Shown in pieces: positions 36,210-49,600 of a stretch of DNA of 64,000 bases. The notes below the pieces were generated by a model. It was not told the DNA's origin, ran no database searches, and saw only the letters and a list, made by a program, of their open reading frames with translations. The position numbers and the translations under genes are program-made. Each line of letters opens with the position of its first letter. Positions within the stretch are counted from its first letter, which is position 1. The DNA lies in assembly GCA_964020085.1 (NCBI GenBank), contig OZ026604.1, positions 520,001 to 584,000 on the forward strand, written 5' to 3'. This DNA is from Micromussa lordhowensis. Lineage: Eukaryota; Cnidaria; Anthozoa; Scleractinia; Lobophylliidae.

Positions 36210-39200
36210 AAACTGTTTTGCTAGGTTGGTACTTTAAGGAAATTTTAGTTAGGACATGATGGCATTGGCGCCAGGGTGTTTTTTCTGGCCTTCTTTTTGC
36301 AGTAGTTTTCCCTGGTCCCAACTTTGCAGAATTTCAGAAAACGCGCGCTGGGGGTCCCCTTGGCAAATGTGACATAGCTCGGCTTCACGGGCACTTTAAG
36401 AGGCGCGGTTTGCAGCAAAATGTTCTGCTAGGTTGGCACTTCAAGGAAATCTTAGTTACGACATGATGGCATTGGCGCCAGGGTGTTTTTTCTGGCCTTC
36501 TTTTTGCAGTAGTTTTCCCTGGTCCCAACTTTGCAGAATTTCAGAAAACGCGCGCTGGGGGTCCCCTTGGCAAATGTGACATAGCTCGGCTTCACGGGCA
36601 CTTTAAGAGGCGCGGTTTGCAGCAAACTGTTTTGCTAGGTTGGTACTTTAAGGAAATTTTAGTTAGGACATGATGGCATTGGCGCCAGGGTGTTTTTTCT
36701 GGCCTTCTTTTTGCAGTAGTTTTCCCTGGTCCCAACTTTGCAGAATTTCAGAAAACGCGCGCTGGGGGTCCCCTTGGCAAATGTGACATAGCTCGGCTTC
36801 ACGGGCACTTTAAGAGGCGCGGTTTGCAGCAAAATGTTCTGCTAGGTTGGCACTTCAAGGAAATCCTAGTTAGGACATGATGGCATTGGCGCCAGGGTGT
36901 TTTTTCTGGCCTTCTTTTTGCAGTAGTTTTCCCTGGTCCCAACTTTGCAGAATTTCAGAAAACGCGCGCTGGGGGTCCCCTTGGCAAATGTGACATAGCT
37001 CGGCTTCACGGGCACTTTAAGAGGCGCGGTTTGCAGCAAACTGTTCTGCTAGGTTGGCACTTCAAGGAAATGTTAGCTAGGACATGATGGCATTGGCGCC
37101 AGGGTGTTTTTTCTGGCCTTCTTTTTGCAGTAGTTTTCCCTGGTCCCAACTTTGCAGAATTTCAGAAAACGCGCGCTGGGGGTCCCCTTGGCAAATGTGA
37201 CATAGCTCGGCTTCACGGGCACTTTAAGAGGCGCGGTTTGCAGCAAACTGTTTTGCTATGTTGGCACTTCAAGGAAATCGTAGTTAGGACATGATGGCAT
37301 TGGCGCCAGGGTGTTTTTTCTGGCCTTCTTTTTGCAGTAGTTTTCCCTGGTCCCAACTTTGCAGAATTTTAGAAAACGCGCGCTGGGGGTCCCCTTGGCA
37401 AATGTGACATAGCTCGGCTTCACGGGCACTTTAAGAGGCGCCGTTTGCAGCAAAATGTTCTGCTAGGTTGGCACTTCAAGGAAATGCTAGTTAGGACATG
37501 ATGGCATTGGCGCCAGGGTGTTTTTTCTGGCCTTCTTTTTGCAGTAGTTTTCCCTGGTCCCAACTTTGCAGAATTTCAGAAAACGCGCGCTGGGGGTCCC
37601 CTTGGCAAATGTGACATAGCTCGGCTTCACGGGCACTTTAAGAGGCGCGGTTTGCAGCAAAATGTTCTGCTAGGTTGGCACTTCAAGGGAATTCTAGCAA
37701 GGACATGATGGCATTGGCGCCAGAGTGTTTTTTCTGGCCTTCTTTTTGCAGTAGTTTTCCCTGGTCCCAACTTTGCAGAATTTCAGAAAACGCGCGCTGG
37801 GGGTCCCCTTGGCAAATGTGACATAGCTCGGCTTCACGGGCACTTTAAGAGGCGCGGTTTGCAGCAAAATGTTCTGCTAGGTTGGCACTTCAAGGGAATG
37901 CTAGCAAGGACATGATGGCATTGGCGCCAGAGTGTTTTTTCTGGCCTTCTTTTTGCAGTAGTTTTCCCTGGTCCCAACTTTGCAGAATTTCAGAAAACGC
38001 GCGCTGGGGGTCCCCTTGGCAAATGTGACATAGCTCGGCTTCACGGGCACTTTAAGAGGCGCGGTTTGCAGCAAAATGTTCTGCTAGGTTGGCACTTCAA
38101 GGGAATCCTAGCAAGGACATGATGGCATTGGCGCCAGAGTGTTTTTTCTGGCCTTCTTTTTGCAGTAGTTTTCCCTGGTCCCAACTTTGCAGAATTTCAG
38201 AAAACGCGCGCTGGGGGTCCCCTTGGCAAATGTGACATAGCTCGGCTTCACGGGCACTTTAAGAGGCGCGGTTTGCAGCAAACTGTTCTGCTAGGTTGGC
38301 ACTTCAAGGAAATGTTAGTTAGGACATGATGGCATTGGCGCCAGGGTTTTTTGTCTGGCCTTCTTTTTGCAGTAGTTTTCCCTGGTCCCAACTTTGCAGA
38401 ATTTCAGAAAACGCGCGCTGGGGGTCCCCTTGGCAAATGTGACATAGCTCGGCTTCACGGGCACTTTAAGAGGCGCGGTTTGCAGCAAACTGTTTTGCTA
38501 GGTTGGTACTTTAAGGAAATTTTAGTTAGGACATGATGGCATTGGCGCCAGGGTGTTTTTTCTGGCCTTCTTTTTGCAGTAGTTTTCCCTGGTCCCAACT
38601 TTGCAGAATTTCAGAAAACGCGCGCTGGGGGTCCCCTTGGCAAATGTGACATAGCTCGGCTTCACGGGCACTTTAAGAGGCGCGGTTTGCAGCAAAATGT
38701 TCTGCTAGGTTGGCACTTCAAGGAAATCTTAGTTACGACATGATGGCATTGGCGCCAGGGTGTTTTTTCTGGCCTTCTTTTTGCAGTAGTTTTCCCTGGT
38801 CCCAACTTTGCAGAATTTCAGAAAACGCGCGCTGGGGGTCCCCTTGGCAAATGTGACATAGCTCGGCTTCACGGGCACTTTAAGAGGCGCGGTTTGCAGC
38901 AAACTGTTTTGCTAGGTTGGTACTTTAAGGAAATTTTAGTTAGGACATGATGGCATTGGCGCCAGGGTGTTTTTTCTGGCCTTCTTTTTGCAGTAGTTTT
39001 CCCTGGTCCCAACTTTGCAGAATTTCAGAAAACGCGCGCTGGGGGTCCCCTTGGCAAATGTGACATAGCTCGGCTTCACGGGCACTTTAAGAGGCGCGGT
39101 TTGCAGCAAAATGTTCTGCTAGGTTGGCACTTCAAGGAAATCCTAGTTAGGACATGATGGCATTGGCGCCAGGGTGTTTTTTCTGGCCTTCTTTTTGCAG

Positions 39201-40755
39201 TAGTTTTCCCTGGTCCCAACTTTGCAGAATTTCAGAAAACGCGCGCTGGGGGTCCCCTTGGCAAATGTGACATAGCTCGGCTTCACGGGCACTTTAAGAG
39301 GCGCGGTTTGCAGCAAACTGTTCTGCTAGGTTGGCACTTCAAGGAAATGTTAGCTAGGACATGATGGCATTGGCGCCAGGGTGTTTTTTCTGGCCTTCTT
39401 TTTGCAGTAGTTTTCCCTGGTCCCAACTTTGCAGAATTTCAGAAAACGCGCGCTGGGGGTCCCCTTGGCAAATGTGACATAGCTCGGCTTCACGGGCACT
39501 TTAAGAGGCGCGGTTTGCAGCAAACTGTTTTGCTATGTTGGCACTTCAAGGAAATCGTAGTTAGGACATGATGGCATTGGCGCCAGGGTGTTTTTTCTGG
39601 CCTTCTTTTTGCAGTAGTTTTCCCTGGTCCCAACTTTGCAGAATTTTAGAAAACGCGCGCTGGGGGTCCCCTTGGCAAATGTGACATAGCTCGGCTTCAC
39701 GGGCACTTTAAGAGGCGCCGTTTGCAGCAAAATGTTCTGCTAGGTTGGCACTTCAAGGAAATGCTAGTTAGGACATGATGGCATTGGCGCCAGGGTGTTT
39801 TTTCTGGCCTTCTTTTTGCAGTAGTTTTCCCTGGTCCCAACTTTGCAGAATTTCAGAAAACGCGCGCTGGGGGTCCCCTTGGCAAATGTGACATAGCTCG
39901 GCTTCACGGGCACTTTAAGAGGCGCGGTTTGCAGCAAAATGTTCTGCTAGGTTGGCACTTCAAGGGAATTCTAGCAAGGACATGATGGCATTGGCGCCAG
40001 AGTGTTTTTTCTGGCCTTCTTTTTGCAGTAGTTTTCCCTGGTCCCAACTTTGCAGAATTTCAGAAAACGCGCGCTGGGGGTCCCCTTGGCAAATGTGACA
40101 TAGCTCGGCTTCACGGGCACTTTAAGAGGCGCGGTTTGCAGCAAAATGTTCTGCTAGGTTGGCACTTCAAGGGAATGCTAGCAAGGACATGATGGCATTG
40201 GCGCCAGAGTGTTTTTTCTGGCCTTCTTTTTGCAGTAGTTTTCCCTGGTCCCAACTTTGCAGAATTTCAGAAAACGCGCGCTGGGGGTCCCCTTGGCAAA
40301 TGTGACATAGCTCGGCTTCACGGGCACTTTAAGAGGCGCGGTTTGCAGCAAAATGTTCTGCTAGGTTGGCACTTCAAGGGAATCCTAGCAAGGACATGAT
40401 GGCATTGGCGCCAGAGTGTTTTTTCTGGCCTTCTTTTTGCAGTAGTTTTCCCTGGTCCCAACTTTGCAGAATTTCAGAAAACGCGCGCTGGGGGTCCCCT
40501 TGGCAAATGTGACATAGCTCGGCTTCACGGGCACTTTAAGAGGCGCGGTTTGCAGCAAACTGTTCTGCTAGGTTGGCACTTCAAGGAAATGTTAGTTAGG
40601 ACATGATGGCATTGGCGCCAGGGTTTTTTGTCTGGCCTTCTTTTTGCAGTAGTTTTCCCTGGTCCCAACTTTGCAGAATTTCAGAAAACGCGCGCTGGGG
40701 GTCCCCTTGGCAAATGTGACATAGCTCGGCTTCACGGGCACTTTAAGAGGCGCGG
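36210..40755. repeat. 11-monomer higher-order repeat (2277 bp), two tandem copies
   Basis: Copies at about 36,210-38,485 and 38,487-40,755 are offset by exactly 2277 bp (11 x 207). Shared markers are CTAGGTTGGTACTTTAAGG (36,220 and 38,497; repeated one dimer on at 36,634 and 38,911), GTTACGACATG (36,454 and 38,731), GTTAGCTAGG (near 37,073 and 39,350), GCTATGTTGGC (37,255 and 39,532), GGCGCCGTTTGC (near 37,437 and 39,714), three successive GGGAATNCTAGCAAGG monomers with middle base T, G then C (near 37,687, 37,894 and 38,101; again 39,964, 40,171 and 40,378) and GGGTTTTTTGTCTGG (near 38,344 and 40,621). At the variant sites I compared I saw no difference, so the copies look very young. Confidence 0.9.
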
Positions 40756-42000
40756 TTTGCAGCAAAATGTTCTGCTAGGTTGGCACTTTAAGGAAATCTT
40801 AGTTAGGAGATGATGGCATTGGCGCCAGGGTGTTTTTTTCTGGCCTTCTTTTTGCAGTAGCTTTCCCTGGTCCCAACTTTGCAGAATTTCAGAAAACGCG
40901 CGCTGGGGGTCCCCTTGGCAAATGTGACATAGCTCGGCTTCATGGGCACTTTAAGAGGCGCGGTTTGCAGCAAAATGTTCTGCTAGGTTGGCACTTCAAG
41001 GAAATCCTAGCAAGGACATGATCGCATTGGCGCCAGAGTGTTTTTTCTGGCCTTCTTTTTGCAGTAGTTTTCCCTGGTCCCAACTTTGCAGAATTTTAGA
41101 AAACGCGCGCTGGGGGTCCCCTTGGCAAATGTGACATAGCTCGGCTTCACGGGCACTTTAAGAGGCGCGGTTTGCAGCAAACTGTTCTGCTAGGTTGGCA
41201 CTTCAAGGAAATGTTAGTTAGGACATGATGGCATTGGCGCCAGGGTTTTTTGTCTGGCCTTCTTTTTGCAGTAGTTTTCCCTGGTCCCAACTTTGCAGAA
41301 TTTCAGAAAACGCGCGCTTGGGGTCCCCTTGGCAAATGTGACATAGCTCGGCTTCACGGGCACTTTAAGAGGCGCGGTTTGCAGCAAAATGTTCTGCTAG
41401 GTTGGCACTTTAAGGAAATTTTAGTTAGGAGATGATGGCATTGGCGCCAGGGTGTTTTTTCTGGCCTTCTTTTTGCAGTAGCTTTCCCTGGTCCCAACTT
41501 TGCAGAATTTCAGAAAACGCGCGCTGGGGGTCCCCTTGGCAAATGTGACATAGCTCGGCTTCACGGGCACTTTAAGAGGCGCGGTTTGCAGCAAACTGTT
41601 CTGCTAGGTTGGCACTTCAAGGAAATGTTAGTTAGGACATGATGGCATTGGCGCCAGGGTTTTTTGTCTGGCCTTCTTTTTGCAGTAGTTTTCCCTGGTC
41701 CCAACTTTGCAGAATTTCAGAAAACGCGCGCTGGGGGTCCCCTTGGCAAATGTGACATAGCTCGGCTTCACGGGCACTTTAAGAGGCGCGGTTTGCAGCA
41801 AAATGTTCTGCTAGGTTGGCACTTCAAGGAAATCTTAGTTAGGAGATGATGGCATTGGCGCCAGGGTGTTTTTTCTGGCCTTCTTTTTGCAGTAGCTTTC
41901 CCTGGTCCCAACTTTGCAGAATTTCAGAAAACGCGCGCTGGGGGTCCCCTTGGCAAATGTGACATAGCTCGGCTTCACGGGCACTTTAAGAGGCGCGGTT
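40756..42000. repeat. Dimer and trimer expansion of GTCTGG / TAGCTTTCC monomers
   Basis: GGGTTTTTTGTCTGG monomers near 40,621, 41,243 and 41,657 alternate with monomers carrying GGAGATGATGG and CAGTAGCTTTCCC (near 40,857, 41,477 and 41,891). Spacings are 622 and 414 bp. The extra base in the first interval comes from a T7 run near 40,832. This looks like a trimer followed by dimer amplification next to the 11-monomer block. Confidence 0.8.
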
Positions 42001-44509
42001 TGCAGCAAAATGTTGTGCTAGGTTGGCACTTCAAGGAAATCCTAGTTAGGACATGATGGCATTGGCGCCAGGGTGTTTTTTCTGGCCTTCTTTTTGCAGT
42101 AGTTTTCCCTGGTCCCAACTTTGCAGAATTTCAGAAAACGCGCGCTGGGGGTCCCCTTGGCAAATGTGACATAGCTCGGCTTCACGGGCACTTTAAGAGG
42201 CGCGGTTTGCAGCAAACTGTTCTGCTAGGTTGGCACTTCAAGGAAATGTTAGTTAGGACATGATGGCATTGGCGCCAGGGTGTTTTTCCTGGCCTTCTTT
42301 ATGCAGTAGTTTTCCCTGGTCCCAACTTTGCAGAATTTCAGAAAACGCGCGCTGGGGGTCCCCTTGGCAAATGTGACATAGCTCGGCTTCACGGGCACTT
42401 TAAGAGGCGCGGTTTGCAGCAAACTGTTCTGCTAGGTTTGCACTTCAAGAAAATCTTAGTTAGGACATGATGGCATTGGCGCCAGGGTGTTTTTTCTGGC
42501 CTTCTTTTTGCAGTAGTTTTCCCTGGTCCCAACTTTGCAGAATTTCAGAAAACGCGCGCTGGGGGTCCCCTTGGCAAATGTGACATAGCTCGGCTTCACG
42601 GGCACTTTAAGAGGCGCGGTTTGCAGCAAAATGTTCTGCTAGGTTGGCACTTCAAGGAAATTTTAGCAAGGACATGATGGCATTGGCGCCAGAGTGTTTT
42701 TTCTGGCCTTCTTTTTGCAGTAGTTTTCCCTGGTCCCAACTTTGCAGAATTTCAGAAAACGCGCGCTGGGGGTCCCCTTGGCAAATGTGACATAGCTCGG
42801 CTTCACGGGCACTTTAAGAGGCGCGGTTTGCAGCAAAATGTTCTGCTAGGTTGGCACTTTAAGGAAATGCTAGTTAGGACATGATGGCATTGGCGCCAGG
42901 GTGTTTTTTCTGGCCTTCTTTTTGCAGTAGTTTTCCCTGGTCCCAACTTTGCAGAATTTTAGAAAACGCGCGCTGGGGGTCCCCTTGGCAAATGTGACAT
43001 AGCTCGGCTTCACGGGCACTTTAAGAGGCGCGGTTTGCAGCAAAATGTTCTGCTAGGTTGGCACTTCAAAGAAATCCTAGTTAGGACATGATGGCATTGG
43101 CGACAGGGTGTTTTTTCTGGCCTTCTTTTTGCAGTAGTTTTCCCTGGTCCCAACTTTGCAGAATTTCAGAAAACGCGCGCTGGGGGTCCCCTTGGCAAAT
43201 TTGACATAGCTCGGCTTCACGGGCACTTTAAGAGGTGCGGTTTGCAGCAAAATGTTTTGCTAGGTTGGCACTTCAAGGAAATCCTAGTTAGGACATGATG
43301 GCATTGGCGCCAGGGTGTTTTTTCTGGCCTTCTTTTTGCAGTAGTTTTCCCTGGTCCCAACTTTGCAGAATTTCAGAAAACGCGCGCTGGGGGTCCCCTT
43401 GGCAAATGTGACATAGCTCGGCTTCACGGGCACTTTAAGAGGCGCGGTTTCCAGCAAAATGTTCTGCTAGGTTGGCACTTCAAGGAAATCCTAGTTAGTA
43501 CAGGATGGCATTGGCGCCAGGGTGTTTTTTCTGGCCTTCTTTTTGCAGTAGTTTTCCCTGGTCCCAACTTTGCAGAATTTCAGAAAACGCGCGCTGGGGG
43601 TCCCCTTGGCAAATGTGACATAGCTCGGCTTCACGGGCACTTTAAGAGGCGCGGTTTGCAGCAAAATGTTCTGCTAGGTTGGCACTTCAAAGAAATCCTA
43701 GTTAGAACATGATGGCATTGGCGACAGGGTGTTTTTTCTGGCCTTCTTTTTGCAGTAGTTTTCCCTGGTCCCAACTTTGCAGAATTTCAGAAAACGCGCG
43801 CTGGGGGTCCCCTTGGCAAATGTGACATAGCTCGGCTTCACGGGCACTTTAAGAGGTGCGGTTTGCAGCAAAATGTTTTGCTAGGTTGGCACTTCAAGAA
43901 AATCCTAGTTAGGACATGATGGCATTGGCGCCAGGGTGTTTTTTCTGGCCTTCTTTTTGCAGTAGTTTTCCCTGGTCCCAACTTTGCAGAATTTCAGAAA
44001 ACGCGCGCTGGGGTCCCCTTGGCAAATGTGACATAGCTCGGCTTCACGGGCACTTTAAGAGGCGCGGTTTGCAGCAAAATGTTCTGCTAGGTTGGCACTT
44101 CAAGGAAATCCTAGTTAGGACATGATGGCATTGGCGCCAGGGTGTTTTTTCTGGCCTTCTTTTTGCAGTAGTTTTCCCTGGTCCCAACTTTGCAGAATTT
44201 CAGAAAACGCGCGCTGGGGGTCCCCTTGGCAAATGTGACATAGCTCGGCTTCACGGGCACTTTAAGAGGTGCGGTTTGCAGCAAAATGTTTTGCTAGGTT
44301 GGCACTTCAAGGAAGTTCTAGTTAGGACATGATGGCATTGGCGCCAGGGTGTTTTTTCTGGCCTTCTTTTTGCAGTAGTTTTCCCTGGTCCCAACTTTGC
44401 AGAATTTCAGAAAACGCGCGCTGGGGGTCCCCTTGGCAAATGTGACATAGCTCGGCTTCACGGGCACTTTAAGAGGCGCGGTTTGCAGCAAAATGTTCTG
44501 CTAGGTTGG
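42001..44509. repeat. Mixed monomers with a GCGACAGGG / GAGGTGCGG subset
   Basis: About twelve monomers. GCGACAGGG occurs near 43,100 and 43,721, and GAGGTGCGGTTTGC with GTTTTGCTAGG near 43,233, 43,854 and 44,267. These give trimer (621 bp) and dimer (about 413 bp) spacings. The monomer at 43,980-44,020 has lost one G (GCTGGGGTCC), which shifts frame. Private changes include CTTTATGCAG near 42,298 and GTACAGGATGG near 43,498. No gene is present. Confidence 0.76.
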
Positions 44510-45333
44510 CACTTCAAGGAAATGCTAGTTAGGACATGATGGCATTGGCGCCAGGGTGTTTTTTCTGGCCTTCTTTTTGCAGTAGTTTTCCCTGGTCCCA
44601 ACTTTGCAGAATTTCAGAAAACGCGCGCTGGGGGTCCCCTTGGCAAATGTGACATAGCTCGGCTTCACGGGCACTTTAAGAGGCGCGGTTTGCAGCAAAC
44701 TGTTCTGCTAGGTTGGCACTTCAAGGAAATGTTAGTTAGGACATGATGGCATTGGCGCCAGGGTTTTTTGTCTGGCCTTCTTTTTGCAGTAGTTTTCCCT
44801 GGTCCCAACTTTGCAGAATTTCAGAAAACGCGCTCCGGGTCCCCTTGGCAAATGTGACATAGCTCGGCTTCACGGGCACTTTAAGAGGCGCGGTTTGCAG
44901 CAAAATGTTCTGCTAGGTTGGCACTTCAAGGAAATGCTAGTTAGGACATGATGGCATTGGCGCCAGGGTGTTTTTTCTGGCCTTCTTTTTGCAGTAGTTT
45001 TCCCTGGTCCCAACTTTGCAGAATTTCAGAAAACGCGCGCTGGGGGTCCCCTTGGCAAATGTGACATAGCTCGGCTTCACGGGCACTTTAAGAGGCGCGG
45101 TTTGCAGCAAACTGTTCTGCTAGGTTGGCACTTCAAGGAAATGTTAGTTAGGACATGATGGCATTGGCGCCAGGGTTTTTTGTCTGGCCTTCTTTTTGCA
45201 GTAGTTTTCCCTGGTCCCAACTTTGCAGAATTTCAGAAAACGCGCTCCGGGTCCCCTTGGCAAATGTGACATAGCTCGGCTTCACGGGCACTTTAAGAGG
45301 CGCGGTTTGCAGCAAAATGTTCTGCTAGGTTGG
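44510..45333. repeat. Dimer higher-order repeat (412 bp), two tandem copies
   Basis: Copies at about 44,510-44,921 and 44,922-45,333 each contain an AAATGCTAG monomer ending in GCAAACTG, then a monomer with GGGTTTTTTGTCTGG and the shortened block CGCTCCGGGT (44,831 and 45,243). The 2-bp loss in that block accounts for 412 instead of 414 bp. Confidence 0.85.
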
Positions 45334-46649
45334 CACTTTAAGGACGTCTTAGTTAGGAGATGATGGCATTGGCGCCAGGGTGTTTTTTCTGGCCTTCTTT
45401 TTGCAGTAGTTTTCCCTGGTCCCAACTTTGCAGAATTTCAGAAAACGCGCGCTGGGGGTCCCCTTGGCAAATGTGACATAGCTCGGCTTCACGGGCACTT
45501 TAAGAGGCGCGGTTTGCAGCAAAATGTTCTGGTATGTTGGCACTTGAAGGAAATCTTAGTTAGGACATGATGGCATTGGCGCCAGGGTGTTTTTTGTGGC
45601 CTTCTTTTTGCAGTAGTTTTCCCTGGTCCCAACTTTGCAGAATTTTAGAAAACGCGCGCTGGGGGTCCCCTTGGCAAATGTGACATAGCTCGGCTTCACG
45701 GGCACTTTAAGAGGCGCGGTTTGCAGCAAAATGTTCTGCTAGGTTGGCACTTTAAGGAAATTTTAGTTAGGACATGATGGCATTGGCGCCAGGGTGTTTT
45801 TTCTGGTCTTCTTTTTGCAGTAGTTTTCCCTGGTCCCAACTTTGCAGAATTTCAGAAAACGCGCGCTGGGGGTCCCCTTGGCAAATGTGACATAGCTCGG
45901 CTTCACGGGCACTTTATGAGGCGCGGTTTGTAGCAAAATGTTTTGCTAGGTTGGCACTTCAAGGAAATTTTAGTTAGGACATGATGGCATTGGCGCCAGG
46001 GTGTTTTTTCTGGCCTTCTTTTTGCAGTAGTTTTCCCTGGTCCCAACTTTGCAGAATTTCAGAAAACGCGCGCTGGGGGTCCCCTTGGCAAATGTGACAT
46101 AGCTCGGCTTCACGGGCACTTTAAGAGGCGCGGTTTGCAGCAAAATGTTGTGCTGGGTTGGCACTTCAAGGAAATTTTAGTTAGGACATGATGGCATTGG
46201 CGCCAGGGTGTTTTTTCTGGCCTTCTTTTTGCAGTAGTTTTCCCTGGTCCCAACTTTGCAGAATTTCAGAAAACGCGCGCTGGGGGTCCCCTTGGCAAAT
46301 GTGACATAGCTCGGCTTCACGGGCACTTTAAGAGGCGCGGTTTGCAGCAAACTGTTCTGCTAGGTTGGCACTGCATGGAAATGTTAGTTAAGACATGATG
46401 GCATTGGCGCCAGGGTGTTTTTTGTGGCCTTCTTTTTGCAGTAGTTTTCCCTGGTCCCAACTTTGCAGAATTTCAGAAAACGCGCGCTGTGGGTCCCCTT
46501 GGCAAATGTGACATAGCTCGGCTTCACGGGCACTTTAAGAGGCGCGGTTTGCAGCAAAATGTTCTGCTAGGTTGGCACTTCAAGGAAATTCTAGTAAGGA
46601 CATGATGGCATTGGCGCCAGGGTGTTTTTTCTGGCCTTCTTTTTGCAGT
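45334..46649. repeat. Mixed monomers left of the 26-monomer block
   Basis: Six monomers with private variants: GGACGTCTTAG with GGAGATGATGG near 45,350, TTCTGGTATGTTGG near 45,528, TTTTTTGTGGCC near 45,592 and 46,421, TTTATGAGG near 45,913, GTGCTGGGTTGG near 46,150, GGCACTGCATGG near 46,369 and GCTGTGGGTCC near 46,487. I see no repeat longer than one monomer and no gene. Confidence 0.75.
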
Positions 46650-49600
46650 AGTTTTCCCTGGTCCCAACTTTGCAGAATTTCAGAAAACGCGCGCTGGGGG
46701 TCCCCTTGGCAAATGTGACATAGCTCGGCTTCACGGGCACTTTAAGAGGCGCGGTTTCCAGCAAAATGTTCTGCTAGGTTGGCACTTCAAGGAAATCCTA
46801 GTTAGGACATGATGGCATTGGCGCCAGGGTGTTTTTTCTGGCCTTCTTTTTGCAGTAGTTTTCCCTGGTCCCAACTTTGCAGAATTTCAGAAAACGCGCG
46901 CTGGGGGTCCCCTTGGCAAATGTGACATAGCTCGGCTTCACGTGCACTTTAAGAGGCCCGGTTTGCAGCAAACTCTTCTGCTAGGTTGGCACTTCAAGGA
47001 AATTTTAGTTAGGACATGATGGCATTGGCGCCAGGGTGTTTTTTCTGGCCTTCTTTTTGCAGTAGTTTTCCCTGGTCCCAACTTTGCAGAATTTCAGAAA
47101 ACGCGCGCTGGGGATCCCCTTGGCAAATGTGACATAGCTCGGCTTCACGGGCACTTTAAGAGGCGCGGTTTGCAGCAAAATGTTCTGCTAGGATGGCACT
47201 TTAAGGAAATCTTAGTTAGGACATGATGGCATTGGCGCCAGAGTGTTTTTTCTGGCCTTCTTTTTGCAGTAGTTTTCCCTGGTCCCAACTTTGCAGAATT
47301 TCAGAAAACGCGCGCTGGGGGTCCCCTTGGCAAATGTGACATAGCTCGGCTTCACGGGCACTTTAAGAGGCGCGGTTTGCAGCAAACTGTTCTGCTAGGT
47401 TGGCACTTCAAGGAAATGTTAGTTAAAACATGATGGCATTGGCGCCACGGTTTTTTGTCTGGCCTTCTTTTTGCAGTAGTTTTCCCTGGTCCCAACTTTG
47501 CAGCATTTCAGAAAACGCGCTCCGGGTCCCCTTGGCAAATGTGACATAGCTCGGCTTCACGGGCACTTTAAGAGGCGCGGTTTGCAGCAAAATGTTCTGC
47601 TAGGTTGGCACTTCAAGGAAATCGTAGTTAGGAGATGATGGCATTGGCGCCAGGGTGTTTTTTCTGGCCTTCTTTTTGCAGTAGTTTTCCCTGGTCCCAA
47701 CTTTGCAGAATTTCAGAAAACGCGCGCTGGGGGTCCCCTTAGCAAATGTGACATAGCTCGGCTTCACGGGCACTTTAAGAGGCGCGGTTTGCAGCAAAAT
47801 GTTCTGCTAGGTTGGCACTTCAAGGAAATCCTTGTTAGGACATGATGGCATTGGCGCCAGGGTGTTTTTTCTGGCCTTCTTTTTGCAGTAGTTTTCCCTG
47901 GTCCCAACTTTGCAGAATTTCAGAAAACGCGCGCTGGGGGTCCCCTTGGCAAATGTGACATAGCTCGGCTTCACGGGCACTTTAAGAGGCGCGGTTTGAA
48001 GCAAACTGTTCTGCTAGGTACGCACTTCAAGGAAATCTTAGTTACGACATGATGGCATTGGCGCCAGGGTGTTTTTTCTGGCCTTCTTTTTGCAGTAGTT
48101 TTCCCTGGTCCCAACTTTGCAGAATTTCAGAAAACGCGCGCTGGGGGTCCCCTTGGCAAATGTGACATAGCTCGGCTTCACGGGCACTTTAAGAGGCGCG
48201 GTTTGCAGCAAAATGTTCTACTCGGTTGACACTTTAAACAAATCTTAGTTAGGACATGATGGCATTGGCGCCAGGGTGTTTTTCCTGGCCTTCTTTTTGC
48301 AGTAGTTTTCCCTGGTCCCAACTTTGCAGAATTTCAGAAAACGCGCGCTGGGGGTCCCCTTGGCAAATGTGACATAGCTCGGCTTCACGGGCACTTTAAG
48401 AGGCCCGGTTTGCAGCAAAATGTTCTGCTAGGTTGGCACTTCAAGGAAATCTTAGTTAGGACATGATGGCATTGGCGCCAGGGTGTTTTTTCTGGCCTTC
48501 TTTTTGCAGTAGTTTTCCCTGGTCCCAACTTTGCAGAATTTCAGAAAACGCGCGCTGGGGGTCCCCTTGGCAAATGTGACATAGCTCGGCTTCACGGGCA
48601 CTTTAAGAGGCGCGGTTTCCAGCAAAATGTTCTGCTAGGTTGGCACATCAAGGAAATTTTAGTTAGGACGTGATGGCATTGGCGCCAGGGTGTTTTTTCT
48701 GGCCTTCTTTTTGCAGTAGTTTTCCCTGGTCCCAACTTTGCAGAATTTCAGAAAACGCGCGCTGGGGGTCCCCTTGGCAAATGTGACATAGCTCGGCTTC
48801 ACGGGCACTTTAAGAGGCGCGGTTTCCAGCAAAATGTTCTGCTAGGTTGGCACTTCAAGGAAATTTTAGTTAGGACATGATGGCATTGGCGCCAGGGTGT
48901 TTTTTTTGGCCTTCTTTTTGCAGTAGTTTTCCCTGGTCCCAACTTTGCAGAATTTCAGAAAACGCGCGCTGGGGGTCCCCTTGGCAAATGTGACATAGCT
49001 CGGCTTCACGGGCACTTTAAGAGGCGCGGTTTGCAGCAAAATGTTCTGCTAGGTTGGCACTTCAAGGAAATTCTAGTTAAGACATGATGGCATTGGCGCC
49101 AGGGTTTTTTTTCTGGCCTTCTTTTTGCAGTAGTTTTCCCTGGTCCCAACTTTGCAGAATTTCAGAAAACGCGCGCTGGGGGTCCCCTTGGCAAATGTGA
49201 CATAGCTCGGCTTCACGGGCACTTTAAGAGGCGCGTTTTGCCGCAAAATGTTCTGCTAGGTTGGCACTTTAAGGAAATCCTAGTTAGACCATGATGGCAT
49301 TGGCGCCAGGGTGTTTTTTCTGGCCTTCTTTTTGCAGTAGTTTTCCCTGGTCCCAACTTTGCAGAATTTCAGAAAACGCGCGCTGTGGGTCCCCTTGGCA
49401 AATGTGACATAGCTCGGCTTCACGGGAATTTTAAGAGGCGCGGTTTGCAGCAAAATGTTCTGCTAGGTTGGCACTTGAAGGAAATCTTAGTTAGGACATG
49501 ATGGCATTGGCGCCAGGGTGTTTTTTCTGGCCTTCTTTTTGCAGTAGTTTTCCCTGGTCCCAACTTTGCAGAATTTCAGAAAACGCGCGCTGGGGGTCCC

